Below are positions 52,748-61,902 of a DNA stretch of 64,000 bases, in pieces. Within the stretch, counting starts at the first letter, position 1. Each line of letters opens with the position of its first letter. This DNA comes from Brevibacterium sp. UCMA 11754 (GTDB taxonomy: Bacteria; Actinomycetota; Actinomycetes; Actinomycetales; Brevibacteriaceae): NCBI RefSeq assembly GCF_021532275.1, contig NZ_JACBOT010000036.1, positions 186,001 to 250,000 on the forward strand, in the 5' to 3' direction. A model generated the notes under the pieces. The model worked only from the letters and a program-made list of their open reading frames with translations, ran no database searches and had not been told where the DNA came from. The position numbers and the translations under genes were made by a program.

Positions 52748-54430
52748 TCAGTCGCGGGTGAGGCGACGGTGCGTCACGCGATGAGGGCGAGCCGCGTCCT
52801 CACCGAGTCGTTCGACCTTGTTCTTCTCGTAGGACTCGAAGTTCCCTTCGAACCAGTACCAGTCCGCAGGGTTGTCTTCTGTACCCTCCCAGGCAAGGAT
52901 GTGCGTGGCCACACGGTCGAGGAACCAACGATCGTGAGAGACCACCACGGCGCAACCGGGGAACTCCAGGAGTGCATTCTCCAAAGAACCCAGCGTTTCC
53001 ACGTCGAGGTCGTTAGTCGGCTCATCGAGCAGCAGCAGGTTTCCGCCCTGTTTGAGGGTCAGCGCCAAGTTGAGGCGGTTGCGCTCACCACCGGAGAGCA
53101 CGCCAGCCTTCTTCTGCTGGTCCGGTCCCTTGAACCCGAATGCGGAGACGTATGCCCGCGAAGGCATCTCCACGTTGCCCACCTGAATGAAATCGAGTCC
53201 GTCGGAAACGACTTCCCACAGGTTCTTGTCGGGGTCGATTCCACCACGGGACTGGTCAACGTAGGAGGTCTTGACGCTGTCGCCGATCTTGAGGTCTCCC
53301 CCGTCGAGCTCTTCGAGTCCGACGATGGTCTTGAACAGAGTCGTCTTGCCGACGCCGTTGGGGCCGATGACACCGACGATTCCGTTACGCGGCAGTGAGA
53401 AGCTCAGCCCGTCGATGAGAAGACGATCGTCGTAGCCCTTCTGCAGGCTGTCGGCCTCGATGACGATATCGCCGAGGCGAGGACCGGCAGGGATCTGAAT
53501 CTCTTCGAAATCCAGCTTCTTGGTCTTCTCAGCCTCTGCTGCCATCTCCTCGTAGCGTGCCAGACGGGCCTTGGACTTCGTCTGCTTGGCCTTCGGGTTG
53601 GACCGGACCCAGTCCAGTTCGTCCTTGAGGCGCCTCGACAGCTTCGCGTCCTTCTTGCCCTGGACCTGCAGACGTTCCTGCTTCTTCTCCAGGTAGGTCG
53701 AGTAGTTGCCCTCGTAGGGGTAGAGGTGTCCGCGGTCGATCTCAGCGATCCATTCGGCCACGTGGTCGAGGAAGTACCTATCGTGAGTAATTGCGATGAC
53801 AGCGCCGGGGTAGGTCCGCAGGTGCTGTTCCAACCACAGCACAGATTCCGCGTCCAGGTGGTTTGTGGGCTCATCGAGCAGGAGCAGATCAGGCTTTTCC
53901 AGCAGCAGTTTGCACAACGCCACACGGCGGCGTTCACCACCTGAGAGCACACTGACGTCAGCGTCCGGCGGTGGGCAGCGCAGGGCATCCATCGCCTGCT
54001 CGAGCTGAGAGTCGAGGTCCCAGGCATCCGCAGCGTCGATTGCTTCCTGCAGCTTGCCCATCTCTTCCATCAGGGCATCGAAGTCAGCATCGGGACTGGC
54101 CATCTCCTCAGAGATCGCGTTGAAGCGGTCAAGCTTTGCCTTGATCTCGCCGACGCCTTCCTCGACGTTGCCGAGAACAGTCTTGTCCTCGTTCAGTGGT
54201 GGCTCCTGCAGCAGGATACCCACTGTGAAGCCGGGGCTGAGCCGAGCCTCACCATTGGACGGCTGTTCGAGTCCGGCCATGATCTTGAGAATCGTTGACT
54301 TACCGGCACCGTTCGGACCGACCATGCCGATCTTCGCACCGGGGTAGAAGGACATCGACACGTCATCCAGAATGACTTTGTCGCCGTGCGCTTTACGCGC
54401 CTTATGAAGGGTGTAAATGAATTCGGCCAT
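52748..54430 (-). CDS. ettA: Energy-dependent translational throttle protein EttA (ABC-F)
   Basis: 560-residue soluble ABC-F protein with two nucleotide-binding domains. Walker A motifs are GPNGAGKS and GPNGVGKT; signatures are VLSGGERRRVALCKLLL and VLSGGERNRLNLALTL; Walker B/D-loop is LLLDEPTNHLD in both, with N for H in the second. The arm insertion and P-site linker (KSKARLARYEEMAAEAEKTK) fit EttA, which binds the ribosomal E site and gates early elongation. GAGGTTATT precedes the ATG. Confidence 0.96.
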   Translation of the reverse strand: MAEFIYTLHKARKAHGDKVILDDVSMSFYPGAKIGMVGPNGAGKSTILKIMAGLEQPSNGEARLSPGFTVGILLQEPPLNEDKTVLGNVEEGVGEIKAKLDRFNAISEEMASPDADFDALMEEMGKLQEAIDAADAWDLDSQLEQAMDALRCPPPDADVSVLSGGERRRVALCKLLLEKPDLLLLDEPTNHLDAESVLWLEQHLRTYPGAVIAITHDRYFLDHVAEWIAEIDRGHLYPYEGNYSTYLEKKQERLQVQGKKDAKLSRRLKDELDWVRSNPKAKQTKSKARLARYEEMAAEAEKTKKLDFEEIQIPAGPRLGDIVIEADSLQKGYDDRLLIDGLSFSLPRNGIVGVIGPNGVGKTTLFKTIVGLEELDGGDLKIGDSVKTSYVDQSRGGIDPDKNLWEVVSDGLDFIQVGNVEMPSRAYVSAFGFKGPDQQKKAGVLSGGERNRLNLALTLKQGGNLLLLDEPTNDLDVETLGSLENALLEFPGCAVVVSHDRWFLDRVATHILAWEGTEDNPADWYWFEGNFESYEKNKVERLGEDAARPHRVTHRRLTRD

Positions 54431-54496
54431 AATAACCTCAGGTTATCGGTTCAGCACGCACAAGTGCCAATTGAGTCACTCCTCGAAACCCTTGGA

Positions 54497-55222
54497 TCAA
54501 CCGCCGCCCAGTGACGGTGCTTCACCCGAAGATGAGCCCTCGGAGGAGCCGCCTTCCGACGATGCCCCTTCGGACGAGGAGCCATCGGACGAGGTTCCTT
54601 CGGAGGATGTGCCCTCAGAAGAACCTTCGGATGAAGAGCCGTCTGATGATGTGCCCTGCGACGACGTGCCCTCCGACCCTTCGTCTGGCGCTGGACTCTC
54701 TGAGGCGCCGTCCTTGCCGTTGATGTCCTCACCAGGCATATGCCCGGCACCATTGGAGTCGCCGTCCTTTTCGCGCTTGTCGCCTTCAGGTGCCTTCACA
54801 CCCTTCGGACGTTCGACCTCGCCGAACAGACACGACCCAGTCGATTCTGTGGGAGGCATCAGCTCTGCAGTCGCCTTTCCCATCCGAATCTCTCCGATGA
54901 CGCAGCCTTTGTCGGTTTTGACGCCGAACATCTTCGAGGGAACGTCATTGCCCAACGGCGAATCGTCGATTGTGGCTTCGAGCTGCTCTGCATCGTAGCC
55001 TGCATCGATCATGGTCGTGAAGAATTTCTTCGTCGACGGAACCTTATCCTCACTGCCGGTCAGAGGCTTGAGAGCCTTGACGACCTTGTCGACCTCCGCA
55101 ACCGGTTTCGCCGGAGTGCGGGCGGGCGTCGGATCAGAATTGTCACCACCGATGCCCAGCAGCGAACAGCCCGACAGAGCTAAGGTCAGAGCTCCGAGAC
55201 TCAGGAGGGGAACGAGACGCAT
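54497..55222 (-). CDS. Lipoprotein with a Ser/Glu/Gly repeat tail (DUF6993-like)
   Basis: 241 residues. A signal peptide ends in the lipobox LALSGCSLL, so it is a membrane-anchored lipoprotein. A folded domain of about 110 residues (DKVVKALKPLTGSEDKVPST, SPLGNDVPSKMFGVKTDKGC) resembles the DUF6993 family. From about residue 165 the rest is a low-complexity tail of EGTSS/DGSSS/EGASS units. The ATG at 55222 has GAGG upstream. It lies between ssb and ettA on the same strand. Function unknown. Confidence 0.75.
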   Translation of the reverse strand: MRLVPLLSLGALTLALSGCSLLGIGGDNSDPTPARTPAKPVAEVDKVVKALKPLTGSEDKVPSTKKFFTTMIDAGYDAEQLEATIDDSPLGNDVPSKMFGVKTDKGCVIGEIRMGKATAELMPPTESTGSCLFGEVERPKGVKAPEGDKREKDGDSNGAGHMPGEDINGKDGASESPAPDEGSEGTSSQGTSSDGSSSEGSSEGTSSEGTSSDGSSSEGASSEGGSSEGSSSGEAPSLGGG

Positions 55223-55365
55223 CAACAACCTCAGCAGGAGGGAACGATTAACAGTCTCACTTTAACCGATTGCTCGCACTATCGCGGTCAGATCCGACGT
55301 GTTCCAGCACCGACCAGTTCACGTGACCCCTGCGAAGACGGTGATGCGGTTCTGTTCCGCCTCGC

Positions 55366-55980
55366 TCAGAACGGCGCTGCTGCGCTCACCGTGTCACGAG
55401 CGATGGCATCATCAAGGTCTCCGGAATCTCCTCCGGCAGCATCGGCGGTCACATCATCTCCTGCACCTTCCGAGTCGCCTTCTCCCTCGTTCCCAACACC
55501 GAGACTCGACGCTTCGGAGGCATCGGGCCCCACGTCGCCTGCACCCGCCCCGCCGAGGCTGCCCCAAACTGAGTCGCTGCCTGACGATTCCTGCGCCTGG
55601 CCATCGTGTTGCCGGTTCACACTGCCGACCTTCTGATAATTGGCGGTTCCATAGCGAAGATCGGGGCCGATGTGCTCGGCCACTACAGTCGGAGAGATTC
55701 CACGCTTCTCCGCTGTCGACCATTCGCGGATCTTCAGGGTCCCCTGCACCACCACGGACATTCCCTGATGCAGGCTCATCGAAGCGTTGCTGGCCAAGGG
55801 CCCATAGCAGTCGACGCTGAACCACGAAGTTGTATCGGAGACATATTCCCCGGTCCCCTTGTCGAGACGCCAATGATTGACCGCCAGACGGAAGGAAGCG
55901 CAGGCTCTGCCCGAGGGAAGTGTCCGGCTCTGCGGATCAGCAGCCACTGTACCGCTGAGGTTGATCGGAATGATGGACAT
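55366..55980 (-). CDS. ssb: Single-stranded DNA-binding protein (paralogue)
   Basis: 204 residues with an N-terminal OB fold (residues 1-110: INLSGTVAADPQSRTLPSGR, GMSVVVQGTLKIREWSTAEK) and a long Gly/Asp/Glu-rich tail. The tip is AAAPF rather than the DDDIPF type. No rpsF/rpsR neighbours are present, so this is probably a second SSB and not the housekeeping one. An SSB-like gene in this place next to ettA is also found in M. tuberculosis (Rv2478c). Confidence 0.85.
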   Translation of the reverse strand: MSIIPINLSGTVAADPQSRTLPSGRACASFRLAVNHWRLDKGTGEYVSDTTSWFSVDCYGPLASNASMSLHQGMSVVVQGTLKIREWSTAEKRGISPTVVAEHIGPDLRYGTANYQKVGSVNRQHDGQAQESSGSDSVWGSLGGAGAGDVGPDASEASSLGVGNEGEGDSEGAGDDVTADAAGGDSGDLDDAIARDTVSAAAPF

Positions 55981-56115
55981 CGTGTTGCCTCATTTCTTGG
56001 GTAGCTTCGTGATCTGCCCTGCCGAAACGCCCATCGGGGACGAAACAGTCTGAACCGGCCGAACACGTCAACCACCATTGAGCGTGCCAGGCAGCCCCGA
56101 TGTCCAGACATGAAA

Positions 56116-56154
56116 AATGCCCTGTGGACGGTTGTTGGCCGTCCACAGGGCATT
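56116..56154 (-). terminator. Rho-independent terminator of the GTPase operon
   Basis: A perfect 16-bp stem, AATGCCCTGTGGACGG (56116-56131) with 56139-56154, has a 7-base loop and is followed by TTTTT on the minus strand. It lies 35 bases after the stop of the GTPase gene. Confidence 0.85.
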
Positions 56155-56188
56155 GGCACATGAGTCGTTGCTCATGTGCACAGAAGTG

Positions 56189-57769
56189 TCAGTGCAGCGT
56201 CTCGTAGGCGCGCCGGTGTTCGCCGATCACAGCATTGACGGGCTCCAGATAAGAACTCTGTGCCACGCTCCCAACAGCCTCGCGAAGTTTGCGATCGACG
56301 TCGCTGGCCGCCTCGTTCGCGCCCTTGTTCCGCGCGGACTTGGCGATCACAGAAGTCACAACGGATCCGATGATCCCCACGACCAGCAGGCCGATGCTCA
56401 CAATCCAGCTCCATCCCGGAAGCGCTCCGGGCACTGCGATGGCGAGGATCCCTGTGGCGATGACACCCAGCAGACCGAGAATCGTGGCGATGAAGAAGAT
56501 GATCTGCAGAAACCTGGCCAAGGACCACCAACCGGGAGTCTGAGGTTTGATATCCACAGCGGTGACGGCGGAGTCCAAGGTATCCGACAGCTCGGCGGTG
56601 CTCGCCTTCTCAGCCTCCGCGACTGCGCTCTGCCATGGTCGCGGCATAGTCGACACTGATTCTGCAATGAGCTCATGGGCCATCAGGCGCACCTGAGAGC
56701 TTTGAGCTCTGCTGGTCGCGGGCACCGACGCGCGGATGAGTTCATCTCTGCCTTGACCGTGCTTGGCTCCCAATGGATCGGGGGCATTTCTCTGCATCCA
56801 TGCCAGCACCGGATACCCCGTCTTGCGGTAGGCCCGGCGAATATAGTCATCGTGGACGGTCTGCGCGACTGCCTCGACGCCGGCGGCATCAGACATCGTC
56901 TCCACCAGACGCGAAGCTCCCGGGCGTTCATCGGGTGGAAGCACTGGCTCACCGAGTTCGTTCTGCATCCGCTTCGCCATGGCCTGCATATCAGCCAACA
57001 GGCGTTCAGAGGCGGCCTGTTTGGAATCGACGGTGTCAGCCAAAATCGACCGGACCTCAGGAACGCCATCTCGTGTCACGGCAGACGTCAAGTGCACCTT
57101 GGTGTCGGTGAGCCCGTCCTCGACGAGCAGCTTCTGCAGATGGTCAGCAGCAGCTTTCTGCTCTTCGTCACTGAGTTTGTCGACCTGGTTGAGAACGACG
57201 ACCATGTTCGCGCTGTTCTCTGCCAGTTTCGTTAGGTATTCGGAGTGCAGCGAGAAGTCAGCATATTTCTGTGGGTCAACGACCCAGAAGACAACGTCAA
57301 CGAGGCCCACGAGTCGATCAGATTCGACACGATGCTTGACCGCGGTCGAATCGTGGTCAGGCAGATCAAGCAGAATCAGACCATGGAGTTTACGCTGATC
57401 GTCACCGTCGAGCGCCGATTCGCGCCAGGTCCGGCTGCGTTCTGGAACATGCAGCCAGTTGAGGATGTCGTTACCGCCTTCGCCCCACACACATGCGGTG
57501 GGACGGGAAGTGGTCGGACGGCGAACACCGACCCGGGCGATGTCCAGCCCGGCGACAGCGTTGAATAGTGACGATTTTCCCGAACCAGTGGAACCAGCGA
57601 AGGCCACAACGGTGAATTCCTCTCCCAGACCGAGGCGATCCTCGGCGCGGTCGAGCAGGTTCTGCGCGTCTTCGCGAATTTCAGGACTCAGTTTGTCGGT
57701 CCCCAGAGACAGAGTGTCTCGGATGCCTTTGGCCCGACGCCTGATCTCGGACTGTGCAGGATCGTTCAC
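56189..57769 (-). CDS. Membrane-associated GTPase (second of a pair)
   Basis: 526 residues. GTPase motifs are G1 AFAGSTGSGKSSLFNAVAG, a G2-like RRPTTSRPT, G3 LLDLPDHDS and G4 VLNQVDKL. A helical middle region is followed by two hydrophobic helices (about residues 420-480, IIFFIATILGLLGVIATGIL and WIVSIGLLVVGIIGSVV) and a helical end. The layout recalls bacterial dynamin-like or YfjP-type GTPases that act on membranes. Its start overlaps the upstream GTPase stop by 4 bases, so the two are made together and may form a hetero-oligomer. Confidence 0.85.
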   Translation of the reverse strand: MNDPAQSEIRRRAKGIRDTLSLGTDKLSPEIREDAQNLLDRAEDRLGLGEEFTVVAFAGSTGSGKSSLFNAVAGLDIARVGVRRPTTSRPTACVWGEGGNDILNWLHVPERSRTWRESALDGDDQRKLHGLILLDLPDHDSTAVKHRVESDRLVGLVDVVFWVVDPQKYADFSLHSEYLTKLAENSANMVVVLNQVDKLSDEEQKAAADHLQKLLVEDGLTDTKVHLTSAVTRDGVPEVRSILADTVDSKQAASERLLADMQAMAKRMQNELGEPVLPPDERPGASRLVETMSDAAGVEAVAQTVHDDYIRRAYRKTGYPVLAWMQRNAPDPLGAKHGQGRDELIRASVPATSRAQSSQVRLMAHELIAESVSTMPRPWQSAVAEAEKASTAELSDTLDSAVTAVDIKPQTPGWWSLARFLQIIFFIATILGLLGVIATGILAIAVPGALPGWSWIVSIGLLVVGIIGSVVTSVIAKSARNKGANEAASDVDRKLREAVGSVAQSSYLEPVNAVIGEHRRAYETLH

Positions 57770-59463
57770 AATGCCACCTCAAGTCGATCACCGGAGGCGC
57801 GCAGAACGCCCGCTTGCCGCGCCGGTACCGCGGATAGTTGTAATACGTTGTCAAAAGGCACGCGGCAGTCGCCGATGATTCCTGCCGCTGTGGTCAGGAA
57901 GCGATCCCTGATCGATCCGATGAGATTCACGGCTTCCTGTTCACCGAAGATCGTGCCGGCGAGACTGAGCGCGACATTCGCGTCATTGCGCGAAGCATGA
58001 TTGTCCGCATATGTGTACTTAGGGTCCCAGAATGCCGCGTATTCGACGACGGCACAGACTCCGCCGACGCCGAACGACAGAATCCTGGCCTTAGACTTCT
58101 TGCCCTGGCCGATGTCTCGCACGAGCGCGTTCACATCGTTGGACCATCCGCTCACGGCAGATTTGACCGATTCCTCAAGGTCGTTCGCACTCTGCCGGAG
58201 TTCGGGGTGTGCGTCCAGCAAGGCCGATCCGGCCGGATTGCGCAGCCACTGAGCACTGATCTCGTCAACGACACCGATTGCCTGTTCCCGCAGTGAGATC
58301 GCTGCGCTGCGCAGTATCGCAATGTGCAGCGGCGAGGCAGCATCGTGCTTGCCTGTGACCGCAGCGGAGATTCTGTCGCGCATGCGGGCCATCGTGGGTT
58401 CCAGTCCGCGAAAGAGCTGTCCCGTCCCTACGAAGTCCTGCCATCTGGCATTGACCTCTCCATGCAGGACGCGACCGTCGGAGAAGATCTCGGCAAGTCC
58501 TTCGCTCGCAGCATTGAAGGTCTGGTCAAGGCTGAGCTGCAGGTCGTCGAAAGTCGACTCCTGCGATTCTGCATAGTCGGCCAGAGACTTCACCTGGGCC
58601 GGCATTGCGCCGATCGATCCGGTGAGGGTCCGCTGTCGTATGCGCTCCTGAGACTGGGACTCGGAACTCACCTGATTGATCCAGGATCGGATCGGATAGA
58701 TCGCTGAGTGTGGCAACAGGCCGTCTGCCAGTTCGAGTTCAGCCACCGCGAAGATCGGAGAATTCGCCAGACCTGATTCGGACAGCAGGCTGGAGAGATG
58801 GTGCCTGACCTCACGGTTCGCCTCAGGCGGCACCCGGTCGAGCACGATGGCCACAGAGGTGTTGCGAACCGCGGCGTCCCTCAGCAGTGCCCAGGGTGCA
58901 GCATCGGCATAGCGGTTGGCTGTGGTCACGAACATCCACAGGTCGGCGCTCATCAGGATTCGTCGGGCCAACTCACGGTTCGACTCGGCAATTGAGTCGA
59001 TGTCCGGGCAGTCAAGCACAGCGGTTCCGGGTTCGACGTCGTCATTGGGAATGAGTACGACAGATGGGGTCGAGGTCGTGGGGTCCGTGCTGCGGGGCAG
59101 GTCGGAGAGGAAAGACTGCGACTCGAAGAATTTGGTGTCCGCGGGGTTGTGGACCACGATCGGGTTGCCCGTAGTTGGTCGGCGCACTCCGGCAGGGCTC
59201 ACTGTTCGTCCCACCAGAGAATTCACGAGCGTGGATTTGCCCGCGCCAGTCGATCCGCCCACGGCGATCATGAAGGGCGTCTGCGTCCGATTGATCCGCG
59301 GCAGCAGGTAATCAGTCAACTCCGAGGAGAGCTGACGGTGCAGTTCGCGACCGTCAGCGAAATCTTCGGTCTGCAAGGTGAAGCGGGTTTCTGAGACTCG
59401 CTTCGCGATATCGCTCAGCGCCCCTCCCACTGGTGGCGTCACGGCACTCTTACTGTCTGTCAT
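57766..59463 (-). CDS. Dynamin-like GTPase (first of a pair)
   Basis: 565 residues from the ATG at 59463; GTG and TTG codons just upstream are alternatives. G1 is AVGGSTGAGKSTLVNSLVG, switch RRPTTGNP, G3 VLDCPDIDS. The G4 position is degenerate (VLDRVPPEA instead of NKxD), so nucleotide specificity may differ. The long helical C-terminus has only one weak hydrophobic stretch (ILSFGVGGVCAVVEYAAF). It is coupled to the second GTPase. Actinobacterial pairs of this kind are uncharacterised; membrane fission, fusion or stress repair are the known roles of relatives. Confidence 0.83.
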   Translation of the reverse strand: MTDSKSAVTPPVGGALSDIAKRVSETRFTLQTEDFADGRELHRQLSSELTDYLLPRINRTQTPFMIAVGGSTGAGKSTLVNSLVGRTVSPAGVRRPTTGNPIVVHNPADTKFFESQSFLSDLPRSTDPTTSTPSVVLIPNDDVEPGTAVLDCPDIDSIAESNRELARRILMSADLWMFVTTANRYADAAPWALLRDAAVRNTSVAIVLDRVPPEANREVRHHLSSLLSESGLANSPIFAVAELELADGLLPHSAIYPIRSWINQVSSESQSQERIRQRTLTGSIGAMPAQVKSLADYAESQESTFDDLQLSLDQTFNAASEGLAEIFSDGRVLHGEVNARWQDFVGTGQLFRGLEPTMARMRDRISAAVTGKHDAASPLHIAILRSAAISLREQAIGVVDEISAQWLRNPAGSALLDAHPELRQSANDLEESVKSAVSGWSNDVNALVRDIGQGKKSKARILSFGVGGVCAVVEYAAFWDPKYTYADNHASRNDANVALSLAGTIFGEQEAVNLIGSIRDRFLTTAAGIIGDCRVPFDNVLQLSAVPARQAGVLRASGDRLEVAL

Positions 59464-59594
59464 CACGCATCCACTCTCTACGTTTTCCCAGCTGTGCACC
59501 AATTGCCACGCCGTAACGAGAGGTAATTGGTTATTGGTGGGAACACTTGGAGCGTCACTTGGCTTCTCAGTCTGAGAAAAAGTGCCCCCAGAAG

Positions 59595-59668
59595 TACCCC
59601 CGGCGGGGCTCGAACCCGCGACCTACCGCTTAGAAGGCGGTTGCTCTATCCAACTGAGCTACGGAGGC
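59595..59668 (-). tRNA. tRNA-Arg (anticodon TCT)
   Basis: Minus strand: acceptor GCCTCCG with CGGGGGT, D-loop TAGCTCAGTTGGATAGAGCA, anticodon loop CTTCTAA (TCT), T-arm GCGGGTTCGAGCCCCGC, discriminator A. CCA is not encoded. The gene lies 131 bases upstream of the GTPase pair. Confidence 0.95.
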
Positions 59669-59704
59669 TCAAATATCCTAACCGATGCCCGAACGAGAAC
59701 AGAA

Positions 59705-59760
59705 AGCGGCCCTCGTCAGGGTCTCAGAGACTGAACTCTGAGGCACCGACGAGGGCCGCT
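59705..59760 (-). terminator. Hairpin terminator
   Basis: A 13-bp perfect outer stem, AGCGGCCCTCGTC (59705-59717) with 59748-59760, encloses a smaller CTCAGAG/CTCTGAG stem. It is downstream of the small membrane gene at 59811 and upstream of tRNA-Arg. Confidence 0.7.
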
Positions 59761-59810
59761 GTGTCCGGGCAGTTGCTCTCACCCCGCATCAGGGGTGTTC
59801 GACGTGCGGA

Positions 59811-60017
59811 TCAGTACTCGCGAGCGACACGCTCCAGTGACTTTCGCACCGTCACGAATGAGACCGCGACCAGTCCGATCAGGGCGAGGATGACGGCCAC
59901 TCCTTCGATGGCGAAGGCGAAGTCGACGATGACCGGAAAGAAACCGGCAGCCATGAATCCGAGCAGGGCGACCATCGTCAGTGCGGTGGCTGTGGTGAAA
60001 TACGTGGAACCGTTCAT
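59811..60017 (-). CDS. Small membrane protein, two helices
   Basis: 68 residues: MNGSTYFTTATALTMVALLG begins the first helix, a second helix follows (VAVILALIGLVAVSFVTV), and a basic tail ends RVAREY. A strong AAGGAG lies 5-7 bases before the ATG. No known family recognised. It is a single gene between the thiamine-binding protein and a hairpin. Confidence 0.75.
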   Translation of the reverse strand: MNGSTYFTTATALTMVALLGFMAAGFFPVIVDFAFAIEGVAVILALIGLVAVSFVTVRKSLERVAREY

Positions 60018-60145
60018 TGTTCATCTCCTTCTTCCTTAAAGAAAGAGTAGACCCGAATGAGACCTGCGTCACTAGGAATTGCCCGAAAGTTTCACCTGTG
60101 CCCAACTTACCTGTCGGTACCAATCGACGGTGATGAGCAGACTGA

Positions 60146-60460
60146 TCAGCCGTCGTCACGTGCGTCGATGGCCCTTTCCAAACGCTCGAGCTTGCCATCG
60201 ATCTCACCGGTGTAGCCCGGACGAATATCGGCCTTCAGCACCAGCGCCACTCGCGGGCCGAACTCACCGACGACGTCAGTGGCCTCTTTGACGACAGCGA
60301 AAACCTCATCCCATTCACCTTCGATCGTGGTGAACATCGAATCAGTTCGGTGTGACAACCCGGACCGTCGAACGACTTCGACGGCCGCCGCGACCGCATC
60401 GTGGACCGATGCGTCCGTATTGTCACCGCCGCTGGGGGCGACGGAGAATGCGACGAGCAT
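60146..60460 (-). CDS. Thiamine-binding (MTH1187/YkoF-like) protein
   Basis: 104-residue ferredoxin-like-fold protein of the thiamine-binding DUF77 family. MLVAFSVAPSGGDNTDASVH, then VVRRSGLSHRTDSMFTTIEG and a closing VALVLKADIRPGYTGEID are typical. These proteins bind thiamine or hydroxymethylpyrimidine in the cytosol, with no catalytic role proven. It lies between the thiolase gene (upstream, 23 bases) and a small membrane protein on the same strand. Confidence 0.85.
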   Translation of the reverse strand: MLVAFSVAPSGGDNTDASVHDAVAAAVEVVRRSGLSHRTDSMFTTIEGEWDEVFAVVKEATDVVGEFGPRVALVLKADIRPGYTGEIDGKLERLERAIDARDDG

Positions 60461-60483
60461 GATGCTCTCCTTTCGTATGTTTG

Positions 60484-61674
60484 TCAGTTCTGTGCGGGCA
60501 CGGACACGATGAGCGAGTCACCCTGGCCGCCACCACCGCAGAGGGCGGCGACACCTGTGCCGCCGCCTCGGCGCTGGAGCTCGAGCGCAAGAGTCAATAC
60601 GATGCGCGCTCCGGAGGCGCCGATAGGGTGGCCCAGTGCAACAGCACCACCATTGACGTTGACCTTCTCGGGATCGATGCCCAGGTCCTTCGAACTGGCA
60701 AGCCCGACTGCAGCGAAGGCTTCGTTGATCTCATAGAGGTCGAACGAATCAGCCGCGACCCCTTCCTTCGCGGCAGCGGCCTGAATCGCCTGTGAGGGCT
60801 GATGCTGCAGTGACGAGTCGGGACCTGCCGTCCACCCGTGCGAGCGGATCTCGGCGAGAATCGGGGCACCGAGCGCTTCAGCCTTCTCACGAGACATGAC
60901 GACGACCGCGCATGCACCGTCGGAGATCTGCGAGGCGTTTCCGGCAGTGATCGTGCCGTCTCTGCGGAAGGCCGGTCGCAGCTTAGCCATCGATTCCGGC
61001 GTCGTCTCGGCGCGCACGCCCTCATCGGTGGAGACGGTCACGTCACCCTTGCGACCGGAGATGGTGACTGCCTCGACTTCATCGGCGAATGCGCCCGATT
61101 CCCAGGCCTGCGCTGCACGCTGATGTGAGCGGGCAGCGAAAGCGTCCTGGTCCTCACGGGAGAACTCGAAGTCACCGGCGTTAGCATCTTCGGTCAGACC
61201 ACCCATGGCCTGGTCGGTGAAGGCATCCCACAGACCGTCGTAGTCCATATGGTCCTTCACCACGACATCACCGTATTTGTAGCCCGACCGTGACTTCTCC
61301 AGCAGGTGGGGAGCCAGGCTCATCGATTCCTGTCCTCCGGCGACGACGACGTCGTACTCCCCTGCCCGCACCAGCTGGGCTGCCTGTGTGATCGCGTTGA
61401 TGCCGGACAGACACAGCTTGTTCACGGTGACACCGGGCACGTGCATCGGGATGCCGGCTTCGACCGCGGCCTGCCGCGCAGGCCCCTGACCGAGCCCGGC
61501 TTGCAGAACCTGCCCCATGATGACGTACTCGACGTCCTCGCCTGTGATCCCTGCGCGACCAAGTGCGCCCGAGATCGCCTTGCCGCCGAGCTGTACAGCA
61601 CTCAGCGACGACAGACCTCCCTGCAGACGCCCGAACGGAGTACGCGCACCCGCGACGATCACTGCTTCAGCCAT
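60484..61674 (-). CDS. Acetyl-CoA C-acetyltransferase (thiolase)
   Basis: 396-residue thiolase, condensing or cleaving acetoacetyl-CoA. The nucleophile Cys88 is in TVNKLCLSGINAITQAAQ, the catalytic His is in NGGAVALGHPIGASGAR and the second Cys is in ALCGGGGQGDSL. Length and sequence suit the biosynthetic acetoacetyl-CoA type. AGGAGG precedes the ATG. It is divergent from the DivIVA-like gene. Confidence 0.95.
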   Translation of the reverse strand: MAEAVIVAGARTPFGRLQGGLSSLSAVQLGGKAISGALGRAGITGEDVEYVIMGQVLQAGLGQGPARQAAVEAGIPMHVPGVTVNKLCLSGINAITQAAQLVRAGEYDVVVAGGQESMSLAPHLLEKSRSGYKYGDVVVKDHMDYDGLWDAFTDQAMGGLTEDANAGDFEFSREDQDAFAARSHQRAAQAWESGAFADEVEAVTISGRKGDVTVSTDEGVRAETTPESMAKLRPAFRRDGTITAGNASQISDGACAVVVMSREKAEALGAPILAEIRSHGWTAGPDSSLQHQPSQAIQAAAAKEGVAADSFDLYEINEAFAAVGLASSKDLGIDPEKVNVNGGAVALGHPIGASGARIVLTLALELQRRGGGTGVAALCGGGGQGDSLIVSVPAQN

Positions 61675-61902
61675 ATTTCCTCCTCAGATATTCGTACCCC
61701 GCTCAAGGCGAGGGAAGTCGATGAAGTGTTGTCTGCTCCAAGGGTAGTCCAGCTGTCTGTGGCCTCGGTCACGGGGGTTATGTCTCATGGCGGCAGGAGA
61801 CGTCCAGACTTGGGAATTCGCACCCAACACTCATGGTGAGTCCGTTAGAGTAGTGTTTGGACGATTTGACCACATACCTTGACACGACAGGAGTCCACTT
61901 CA

